This document shows, in pieces, positions 1 through 5,171 of a stretch of DNA of 5,450 nucleotides. The first letter of the stretch is position 1. Each line of letters begins with the position of its first letter. The translations under genes were made by a program, and so were the position numbers. The stretch covers positions 1 to 5,450 of the forward strand of contig JAFXJE010000124.1 of assembly GCA_017532485.1 (NCBI GenBank), written 5' to 3'. The notes beneath the pieces were generated by a model that saw nothing but the letters and a program-made list of their open reading frames with translations, was not told the origin of the DNA and searched no databases. This stretch comes from Peptococcaceae bacterium (GTDB taxonomy: Bacteria > Bacillota > Peptococcia > Peptococcales > Peptococcaceae).

Positions 1-1
1 A

Positions 2-847
2 AAATTGAAACGCATGGAATTAGAAGATGAATATATCGAAATTGAAGTAGAAGATACTAATGCAATGAATGATATGCTGGCTAGTATGGGTGTAGATGAT
101 AGTGCCAACAATTTTGGCGATATGTTCAGTGGCATCATGCCGAAAAAAATGAAAAAACGCAAAGTAACTGTTGAGCAAGCTAGAAAAATTTTAGCACAGC
201 AAGAAGCTGAAAAATTAGTTGATTTTGATGATGTAAAACAGGAAGCTTTGTATTTAGCAGAAAATCACGGGATTATCTTCTTGGATGAGATTGATAAAAT
301 TGCCAGCAAAGGTAATACCAGTGGTCCTGATGTTTCTCGCGAAGGGGTCCAAAGAGATATTTTACCTATCGTTGAGGGTAGTGTAGTTAAAACAAAATAC
401 GGTAATGTGAAAACAGACCATATTTTATTTATTGCAGCCGGTGCTTTCCATGTAGCAAAGCCTTCCGATTTAATTCCTGAGCTGCAAGGTCGTTTCCCTA
501 TTCGAGTACATTTAGAAGATTTAACCCAAGAAGATTTGGTACGAATTTTAAGAGAGCCAAATAATTCTCTGCTTAAACAATATCAGCAATTAATGCAGGC
601 AGAAAGAGTTCAGTTAACTTTTGATGATGAGGCAGTAGAAAGAATTGCAGAATTAGCTTTTGAGTTAAATATTCAGGAAAACTTGGGGGCTAGACGTTTG
701 CATACTATTTTAGAAAAATTATTGGCAGACATTATGTTTAATGCAGGCAGCAATGATGAAGATGAAATTGTGATTACTGTAGATTATGTAAATGAACAAT
801 TAAAAGATTTGATTGTTAATCGTGATTTAAGTAAATTTATCCTGTAA
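2..847 (+). CDS. hslU: ATP-dependent protease ATPase subunit HslU (ClpY), 3' part
   Basis: HslU is the AAA+ hexameric unfoldase that feeds substrates to the HslV peptidase in the cytoplasm. The 5' end lies outside the window: the frame is open from base 2, and 281 residues are visible of a family length of roughly 440-470. The Walker A motif is therefore not seen. What is seen, in order: the second half of the inserted I-domain, acidic then Lys/Arg-rich (nt 5-230); Walker B GIIFLDEIDK (nt 269-298); the SGPDVSREGVQRD block; the sensor-1 region KTDHILFIAAGAF; the ELQGRFPIRV segment carrying the arginine finger; and sensor-2 GARRLHT. The C-terminus LSKFIL matches the conserved tail that docks into HslV. 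hslV is expected just upstream. No terminator is seen before galU, which starts 43 bases downstream, so read-through is plausible. Identification is very secure. Confidence 0.97.
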   Translation, partial: KLKRMELEDEYIEIEVEDTNAMNDMLASMGVDDSANNFGDMFSGIMPKKMKKRKVTVEQARKILAQQEAEKLVDFDDVKQEALYLAENHGIIFLDEIDKIASKGNTSGPDVSREGVQRDILPIVEGSVVKTKYGNVKTDHILFIAAGAFHVAKPSDLIPELQGRFPIRVHLEDLTQEDLVRILREPNNSLLKQYQQLMQAERVQLTFDDEAVERIAELAFELNIQENLGARRLHTILEKLLADIMFNAGSNDEDEIVITVDYVNEQLKDLIVNRDLSKFIL

Positions 848-890
848 ACAGCCGCAGAAACTTTCGCAATAAAGAAAGAGAGTGGAAAAA

Positions 891-1783
891 ATGAAAATTA
901 CTAAAGCAGTTATTCCGGCAGCAGGTTTAGGCACTCGTTTTTTACCAGCAACAAAAGCTCAACCCAAAGAAATGTTACCTATGTCGACAAACCAACAATT
1001 CAATACATTATTGAAGAGGCGGTAAACTCTGGGATAACAGACATCTTGATTATTACTGGCAGAAATAAAAGGGCTATTGAAGACCATTTTGACCGTTCTA
1101 TTGAGTTAGAGTTGGAATTGGAAAGAAAACATAAAGATGCATTATTACAAGAAATTAAAGCAATTTCCGATTTGGTCAATATTCAATATGTAAGACAGCA
1201 AACCCCAAAAGGTTTAGGTCATGCTATCTTGTGCGCTAAAAATTTTGTTGGCAATGAGCCTTTTGCTGTATTATTAGGTGATGATGTTGTAGATGCCGAA
1301 GAACCTTGCTTAAAACAATTGATGCAGGTTTTTGAGGAAAAAGGACAAACTATTTTAGGTGTCCAACAAGTAGCAAGGGAAAATGTTAATAAATATGGTA
1401 TTGTTTCTGGTGAAAAATTAGGAGAGCATCTGCATTTGGTGAAAACTTTGGTCGAAAAGCCTGATGTTGAAATAGCTCCTTCTAATATAGCTATTTTAGG
1501 CAGATATATTATTACACCGGACATTTTTCCTATCTTAGAACAAACTGAACCGGGAGCTGGCTTAGAAATTCAATTAACGGATGCTCTGAAAGAATTGGCT
1601 AAGATAAAGGAAGTATATGCGTATGAATTTTCAGGCTGCCGTTATGATGTCGGTGATAAATTAGGTTTCTTAAAAGCAACCGTAGAAATGGCTTTGAAAC
1701 GTCCTGATTTACATGATGATTTTATGGAATATTTAATGAGTGTAACAGGTAATGTGGAGCAAATCTACTGTAAAAGAAGTTAA
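891..1783 (+). pseudogene. galU: UTP--glucose-1-phosphate uridylyltransferase GalU, interrupted by a 1-base deletion
   Basis: GalU makes UDP-glucose from UTP and glucose-1-phosphate, a precursor for envelope polysaccharides and glycolipids. From ATG 891 the frame reads the nucleotide-binding signature GLGTRFLPATKAQPKEM and then LPM. It then diverges and stops at TAA 1023-1025. Starting at GTC 983 in the next frame, the family sequence resumes as VDKPTIQYIIEEAVNSG and runs without a break to TAA 1781. Adding one base between 982 and 983 (for example restoring ATT for Ile) gives a 297-residue protein of normal length. Other GalU landmarks are present: LLGDDVV (corrected residues 128-134), VEKPDVEIAPSNIAILGRYI, GLEIQLTDAL and GCRYDVGDKLGFL. 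There is a modest purine-rich ribosome binding site at about 876-884. The gene follows hslU by 43 bases. The break is either a sequencing or assembly error or a recent mutation. A restart at TTG 1046 would lack the catalytic N-terminal motif. Confidence 0.9.
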
Positions 1784-1798
1784 TTTGAGTTATAAATT

Positions 1799-1833
1799 AA
1801 AACACGAAAAAATGCGTAAAAATGGGAAAAAAA
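1799..1833 (+). promoter_or_regulatory. Phased A-tracts upstream of the rpsB promoter (UP-element-like)
   Basis: Four A-runs lie at 1799-1802, 1807-1812, 1818-1822 and 1827-1833. Their centres (about 1800.5, 1809.5, 1820 and 1830) are 9 to 10.5 bases apart, that is, on one face of the helix. They end just before the -35 hexamer. Phased A-tracts bend DNA, and A-rich sequence here contacts the RNA polymerase alpha C-terminal domain in strong ribosomal promoters. The function is inferred from position and spacing. This also fills the gap after galU, where I see no convincing terminator. Confidence 0.5.
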
Positions 1834-1836
1834 TTC

Positions 1837-1865
1837 TTGCATTAGCATTTTAGATGTGTTAATAT
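1837..1865 (+). promoter_or_regulatory. SigmaA-type promoter of rpsB-tsf with extended -10
   Basis: The -35 is TTGCAT (1837-1842), followed by a 17-base spacer and the -10 TAATAT (1860-1865). A TG at 1857-1858 gives an extended -10 (TGtTAATAT). Transcription should start near 1871-1873, giving a leader of about 110 bases before the rpsB ATG. An overlapping TATAAT at 1863-1868 is a perfect hexamer but would put the same -35 at 20 bases. The position fits a promoter for the ribosomal operon. Confidence 0.65.
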
Positions 1866-1886
1866 AATTGACGGTGTAAGTACACA

Positions 1887-1943
1887 CGCTTGATGATTTC
1901 GTTCGGGAGAGCCGCAAGGTCCGAATGGAAGATGACTTGAGCG
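1887..1943 (+). ncRNA. Structured rpsB leader RNA with kink-turn, candidate r-protein autoregulatory element
   Basis: The leader folds by eye into one long hairpin. The lower helix pairs 1887-1893 with 1937-1943 (7 bp, two of them G-U). An internal loop has UGA (1894-1896) facing GAUGAC (1931-1936). The upper helix pairs 1897-1906 with 1921-1930 (10 bp, including U-G and G-U pairs). Above it come a GAGA bulge (1907-1910), 3 bp (1911-1913 with 1918-1920) and a GCAA tetraloop (1914-1917). The 3+6 internal loop fits the kink-turn rule: three unpaired bases GAU, then G1934-A1896 and A1935-G1895 sheared pairs, and C1936 facing U1894. A small hairpin GTGT/ACAC (1874-1877/1882-1885) precedes it. Rpl/rps leaders often bind their own protein; S2 autoregulates rpsB-tsf in E. 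coli through an unrelated-looking leader. Which protein binds here, and whether this is a named family, I cannot tell. Confidence 0.65.
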
Positions 1944-1969
1944 GAGGAAAACAATAAAATCTAAATTTG

Positions 1970-1978
1970 AAAGGGGTG
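1970..1978 (+). promoter_or_regulatory. Ribosome binding site that sets the rpsB start
   Basis: AAAGGGGTG ends six bases before ATG 1985. It overlaps the upstream in-frame TTG codon at 1967, which has no properly spaced ribosome binding site of its own, so ATG 1985 is the start. The same nine bases with the same 6-base spacing occur before spoIVB. Confidence 0.75.
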
Positions 1979-1984
1979 TTTGAA

Positions 1985-2716
1985 ATGGCAGTAATCTCTA
2001 TGAAACAATTATTAGAGGCTGGTGTACATTTCGGTCATCAAACAAGACGTTGGAACCCTAAAATGGCTCCTTACATTTTTGCAGAAAGAAACGGTATCTA
2101 TATTATCGACCTGCAAAAAACAGTTAAAAAAGTGGTAGAAGCTTATGACTTCGTTCGTGAAGTAGCAGCTACCGGCAAACCAATCTTATTCGTTGGTACT
2201 AAAAAACAAGCACAAGAAACTATCAAAGAAGAAGCTTTACGTGCTGGTGAGTACTTCGTAAACGAAAGATGGTTGGGTGGTATGTTAACAAACTACCAAA
2301 CAATTGAAAAACGTATCAAACGTTTAAGAGAGTTAGAAACTATGGAAGCTGAAGGCACCATGGAATTATTAACTAAAAAAGAAAGAGCTAAATTAAACGG
2401 CGAAAAAGAAAAATTAGAACGTTTCTTAGGCGGTATCAAAGATATGCCTGAATTACCAGGTGCATTATTCGTTATCGACCCAAGAAAAGAAAAAATCGCT
2501 GTTAACGAAGCGAAAAAATTGGGTATTCCAGTAGTTGCTATAGTAGATACAAACTGCGACCCAGATGATGTTGATTATGTAATTCCAGGTAATGATGATG
2601 CTATCAGAGCCGTTAAATTATTAGCTTCCGTTATCGGTGATGCTGTATTAGAAGCAAAACAAGGCGAAAGCATGGATACTACTGAAGCTGCAGAAGCTGA
2701 AGAAGTACAAGAATAA
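1985..2716 (+). CDS. rpsB: 30S ribosomal protein S2
   Basis: S2 is a late-assembling protein of the small ribosomal subunit, located on the solvent side between head and body and needed for S1 binding where S1 exists. The 243-residue product has the usual family length and all expected signatures: an N-terminal MAVISMKQLLEAGVHFGHQTRRWNPKM-type block (residues 1-27), AERNGIYIIDLQKT, VGTKKQAQ, WLGGMLTN, the coiled-coil hairpin rich in Lys/Glu (about residues 108-145), LPGALFVIDPRKE, and VDTNCDPDDVDYVIPGNDDAIRA near the end. The tail is acidic (TEAAEAEEVQE), as in many S2 proteins. ATG 1985 is chosen over the in-frame TTG at 1967 because of the AAAGGGGTG spacing and the family N-terminus. It is transcribed from the promoter at 1837-1865 through a structured leader and is followed by tsf after 90 bases containing a hairpin. 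Confidence 0.98.
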   Translation: MAVISMKQLLEAGVHFGHQTRRWNPKMAPYIFAERNGIYIIDLQKTVKKVVEAYDFVREVAATGKPILFVGTKKQAQETIKEEALRAGEYFVNERWLGGMLTNYQTIEKRIKRLRELETMEAEGTMELLTKKERAKLNGEKEKLERFLGGIKDMPELPGALFVIDPRKEKIAVNEAKKLGIPVVAIVDTNCDPDDVDYVIPGNDDAIRAVKLLASVIGDAVLEAKQGESMDTTEAAEAEEVQE

Positions 2717-2735
2717 TTAGCATATAGACAGTTGC

Positions 2736-2767
2736 ATAGGGTAACCATTGGTTGCCCTATTGTTTTC
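2736..2767 (+). terminator. Terminator-like hairpin (attenuator) between rpsB and tsf
   Basis: An 11-bp stem pairs 2736-2746 with 2750-2760 (one U-G pair) around an AUU loop. It is followed by UGUUUUC. The U-run is broken, so partial termination is more likely than full; no good promoter is seen between it and tsf, so tsf should depend on read-through. A hairpin between rpsB and tsf is also known in E. coli. Confidence 0.65.
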
Positions 2768-2806
2768 TAAAATATCTTACTAATATCCCTTAAGGAGGAA
2801 TTTACA

Positions 2807-3685
2807 ATGGCTGAAATTACCGCAGCATTAGTAAAAGAATTAAGAGAAATGACAGGCGCTGGCATGATGGACTGCAAAAAAGCGTTAACTGAATGTGATG
2901 GCGACATGGATAAAGCTGTTGACCACTTACGTGAAAAAGGTTTAGCATCCGCTGCTAAAAAAGCTGGTCGTATCGCTGCTGAAGGTTTAGTTGGTTCTTA
3001 TGTTTCTGCAGATAACAAAATTGGTGTTATGTTAGAAATGAACTGCGAAACTGACTTCGTTGCAAAAACAGATGAATTTAAAGCATTAGTTGCTGATGTA
3101 GCTGCTCATGTAGCTGCAACAAAACCTGCTGATGTTGAAGCTTTAGCTGCTTCCGAATTAAACGGTCAAACAGTTGCTGCTTTAGTTACTGAAAAAATCG
3201 CTAAAATCGGTGAAAACATCTCCTTACGTCGTTTTGCTTTATATGAAACAGATGGTATCGTAGCTACTTACAGCCATGCTGGTGGCAAAATTGTTACTAT
3301 GGTAGAATTAAAAGGTGGCGATGCTGCATTAGCAAAAGATATCGCTATGCAAGTAGCTGCTGCAAAAGCTTCTTACTTAGATCGTACACAAGTGCCAGAA
3401 GCTGAATTAGCTCATGAAAAACAAATATTAACAGAACAAGCTCGTAACGAAGGCAAACCTGAAAATATCATTGCAAAAATGGTTGACGGTCGTGTAGAAA
3501 AATACTACAAAGAAGTTTGCTTAGTTGACCAACCATTCATCAAAAACGATGATGAAACAATCAGCTCCTTATTGAAAAAAGCTAACGCTGAAGTAGTTCG
3601 TTTCGTTCGTTTTGAAATGGGCGAAGGCTTAGAAAAGAAAAACGAAGACTTTGCTGCAGAAGTTGCTGCACAAATGGGTCTGTAA
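2807..3685 (+). CDS. tsf: Translation elongation factor Ts
   Basis: EF-Ts is the guanine nucleotide exchange factor that recycles EF-Tu from the GDP form in the cytoplasm. The product has 292 residues, close to the 283 of E. coli. The N-terminal UBA-like domain holds the signature LREMTGAGMMDCKKAL (residues 12-27) and DKAVDHLREKGLASAAKKAGR (about 35-55). The core carries CETDFVAKTDEF (80-91) with the Asp83-Phe84 pair of the TDFV motif that disturbs the EF-Tu magnesium site. The C-terminal part includes KMVDGRVEKYYKEVCLVDQPF and VVRFVRFEMGEG. A very strong AAGGAGG (2792-2798) sits eight bases before ATG 2807. Codons are strongly biased (TTA for Leu, GCT/GCA for Ala), as expected for an abundant protein. 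It forms an operon with rpsB and ends at the terminator at 3714. The usual next genes, pyrH and frr, are absent. Confidence 0.98.
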   Translation: MAEITAALVKELREMTGAGMMDCKKALTECDGDMDKAVDHLREKGLASAAKKAGRIAAEGLVGSYVSADNKIGVMLEMNCETDFVAKTDEFKALVADVAAHVAATKPADVEALAASELNGQTVAALVTEKIAKIGENISLRRFALYETDGIVATYSHAGGKIVTMVELKGGDAALAKDIAMQVAAAKASYLDRTQVPEAELAHEKQILTEQARNEGKPENIIAKMVDGRVEKYYKEVCLVDQPFIKNDDETISSLLKKANAEVVRFVRFEMGEGLEKKNEDFAAEVAAQMGL

Positions 3686-3713
3686 TTTTTCGAATATAAT
3701 TAGAAAAATTGAG

Positions 3714-3749
3714 AGAGAGTTTGGAATTATTTCCAGGCTCTCTTTTTTT
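3714..3749 (+). terminator. Intrinsic terminator of the rpsB-tsf operon
   Basis: A 13-bp stem pairs 3714-3726 with 3731-3743 (two U-G pairs) around a UUAU loop, followed directly by a run of seven U (3743-3749). It lies 28 bases after the tsf stop and should end the operon, separating it from spoIVB. Confidence 0.92.
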
Positions 3750-3784
3750 GTTGCTGCGTTAAAATTTGTTGCTTATGGTTAAAA
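3747..3784 (+). repeat. Imperfect tandem duplication in the tsf-spoIVB gap
   Basis: Two adjacent units begin with TTTGTTGCT (3747-3755 and 3765-3773) and end with GTTAAAA (3758-3764 and 3778-3784). They differ only in the 2- versus 4-base middle (GC and TATG). A third GTTAAAA lies at 3794-3800. The first unit overlaps the U-run of the terminator. The rest of the gap up to 3860 shows no gene and no convincing sigmaA promoter. Whether the repeat has a function is unknown. Confidence 0.6.
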
Positions 3785-3860
3785 GTTAACGGTGTTAAAA
3801 AATTTCTTTCGGACAATTTAAGGATGTAGATATTTTGAAGATGGAAGGTGGAGCAGAAAA

Positions 3861-3869
3861 AAAGGGGTG
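3861..3869 (+). promoter_or_regulatory. Ribosome binding site that decides the spoIVB start
   Basis: AAAGGGGTG lies six bases before TTG 3876, the same sequence and spacing as before the rpsB ATG. The GTG inside it (3867) is also in frame, but choosing it would make the ribosome binding site part of the gene and leave only a GGTGGAG 13 bases upstream. TTG 3876 is preferred. Confidence 0.65.
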
Positions 3870-3875
3870 ACTAAT

Positions 3876-5036
3876 TTGTCCAAAATCTTCAAAATAATAA
3901 CTTGCTCATTTTTAATAACTGTTTTAGTGATTACGGTTCCGTTAAGTAAAGAAGAGAATGAGGTAAATGAGACAGCAGCACTCACTTTGAGTTATTCAGA
4001 ACAATTATTGAAGACTATCCAACCTACCTATAGTTTACGCATTTTTGAAATACTTGATACAATGTCCGATGTAGAAAATACAGCAACTGAACATTATCTC
4101 TATCCAGGAGGACAATCTATAGGTATTTTATTGCGTACGGATGGTATTTTAGTGGTAGGTCAATCTGCGATAATAGATGATGAAGGGAATATTTGCTATC
4201 CTGCTAGTAAGGCTGGTATAGATATTGGTGATATTATCGTCAGCATTAATGGAATACAAGTGAGCCATGATGACCAACTAGCCTTTTTAGTTAATCAATT
4301 TGGTAGTCAAGGTAAGGAAATTACATTGCATATCAAACGCAAGAATAAGGAAATGGATAAAGTGATAGTTCCTGTTTATTGTCAAGAAAGCAAAAGTTAT
4401 CGTATCGGTCTTTATATTCGTGATAATGCCGGTGGCGTAGGTACTTTATCTTTTATTGATGCAGAGACAGGAAAATATGGTGCGTTAGGGCATATGATAT
4501 CTAATCAAGATACTCAGGAAAAGATAGATATTATCAAAGGTAAATTAGTTTTAGCTGATATCGAAGGTATTAAAAAAGGTTTAGAAGGATATCCTGGGGA
4601 AAAAATAGGACGTTTCGTTGACAACCATTCTTTAGGGACAATAGAGCAAAATTCTTCTGCTGGTATTTATGGTAAATTAATTGATGAGGAATTTTTAGCA
4701 GCAAATCCTTATCATCAATTGATGCCTACAGCAGCAATATCAGAAATCCAATTAGGTGAAGCAGAAATTTTAACAGTGCTAGAAGGAAATAAGGTGGAAA
4801 GCTTTAAAGTAAGTATTGAAAAAATAAAACCTTATGATAGAGAAGGAAAAGGTTTGGTCCTAAAAGTGACAGACCCAGTATTACTTGAAAAAACAGGTGG
4901 CATAGTTCAAGGGATGAGTGGCAGTCCCATTTTACAAAATGGTAAAATAATCGGTGCTGTTACTCATGTGTTAGTAAATGACCCAACAAAAGGGTACGGG
5001 ATATTTATTGAAGATATGTTAGAAGCAGCGGAGTAA
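3876..5036 (+). CDS. spoIVB: SpoIVB-type serine peptidase (S55 family) with PDZ domain
   Basis: In spore formers SpoIVB is made in the forespore, crosses its membrane, and cleaves SpoIVFA, releasing the SpoIVFB protease that activates sigmaK in the mother cell. This 386-residue protein (TTG start; the B. subtilis protein has 426) starts with a single hydrophobic segment (about residues 5-22), a signal anchor or signal peptide. A PDZ domain follows at about 75-165, with PGGQSIGI (77-84), GILVVG and AGIDIGDIIVSINGI. The S55 peptidase domain has GHMIS with His206 and Asp212, GYPGEKIGRF, GTIEQNSSAGIYG and KGLVLKVTDPVLLEKTGGIVQ. It also has GMSGSP (346-351) with the catalytic serine motif, then NGKIIGAVTHVLVNDPTKGYGIFIEDML. 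All active-site motifs are present, so it looks functional. It stands alone between two terminators, not beside spo0A as is usual. A sporulation sigma-factor promoter could not be placed with confidence. Confidence 0.93.
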   Translation: MSKIFKIITCSFLITVLVITVPLSKEENEVNETAALTLSYSEQLLKTIQPTYSLRIFEILDTMSDVENTATEHYLYPGGQSIGILLRTDGILVVGQSAIIDDEGNICYPASKAGIDIGDIIVSINGIQVSHDDQLAFLVNQFGSQGKEITLHIKRKNKEMDKVIVPVYCQESKSYRIGLYIRDNAGGVGTLSFIDAETGKYGALGHMISNQDTQEKIDIIKGKLVLADIEGIKKGLEGYPGEKIGRFVDNHSLGTIEQNSSAGIYGKLIDEEFLAANPYHQLMPTAAISEIQLGEAEILTVLEGNKVESFKVSIEKIKPYDREGKGLVLKVTDPVLLEKTGGIVQGMSGSPILQNGKIIGAVTHVLVNDPTKGYGIFIEDMLEAAE

Positions 5037-5043
5037 TTTTAAG

Positions 5044-5083
5044 CAGGTAATGTAATGAAAAATCATTATATTACCTGTTTTTT
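5044..5083 (+). terminator. Intrinsic terminator after spoIVB
   Basis: A 15-bp stem pairs 5044-5058 with 5063-5077 (one G-U pair) around an AAAA loop, followed by six U (5078-5083). It lies seven bases after the spoIVB stop and makes spoIVB a single-gene transcription unit. Confidence 0.93.
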
Positions 5084-5096
5084 AGTGATTGGAATT

Positions 5097-5118
5097 GCAA
5101 GCAAACAGCAAGAAATAT
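5097..5118 (+). promoter_or_regulatory. Possible regulator binding site upstream of the AraC-family gene
   Basis: Two GCAAG blocks (5097-5101 and 5108-5112) are 11 bases apart, one helical turn, with 7 of 11 positions shared between the two units. They lie about 25-45 bases upstream of the -10. AraC-family proteins bind such in-phase half-sites with their two helix-turn-helix units. The 10-base stretch at 5097-5106 is also an imperfect inverted match (8 of 10) to 5133-5142. Function is inferred only. Confidence 0.3.
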
Positions 5119-5139
5119 GAAAACTACGCGGTGTTTCTT

Positions 5140-5148
5140 TGCTATAAT
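5140..5148 (+). promoter_or_regulatory. Extended -10 promoter of the AraC-family gene
   Basis: TGCTATAAT (5140-5148) is a perfect extended -10. No good -35 is seen at 16-18 bases, so the promoter either relies on the TG extension or on an activator. Transcription would start near 5155, leaving a leader of only about 17 bases that is nearly all ribosome binding site. Confidence 0.7.
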
Positions 5149-5171
5149 CTTATGCGGAGAGGAGGAGAACA

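Noticed and set aside
1219..1524. 101-codon open frame on the minus strand
   Set aside because: It is the shadow of galU, which has clear family motifs on the + strand; no ribosome binding site or recognisable protein.
1808..1851. AAAATGC/GCATTTT inverted repeat as a galU terminator
   Set aside because: Seven A/T-rich pairs with a loop of about 29 bases, no U-run, and it overlaps the rpsB -35.
1874..1979. ACAC (1882-1885) switching between leader GTGT (1874-1877) and the GTGT in the rpsB ribosome binding region (1976-1979)
   Set aside because: Only four pairs in each state; too weak to propose a switch without covariation.
1967..1984. Upstream TTG start for rpsB adding six residues
   Set aside because: The extension is the ribosome binding site itself; the S2 family begins at the MAVISMKQLL methionine.
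2760..2786. Possible tsf promoter TTGTTT / TAATAT
   Set aside because: The spacer is only 15 bases, the -35 is made of the terminator U-run, and transcription would start in the ribosome binding site.
3791..3820. SigmaG-like promoter for spoIVB (GTTAA ... CAATTTA)
   Set aside because: The -10 is close to CATnnTA but the -35 matches poorly; expected from biology, not supported enough by sequence.
3841..3870. Nine-codon ATG frame (MEGGAEKKG) just before spoIVB
   Set aside because: No spaced ribosome binding site and its sequence is mostly the spoIVB ribosome binding region; chance is enough.
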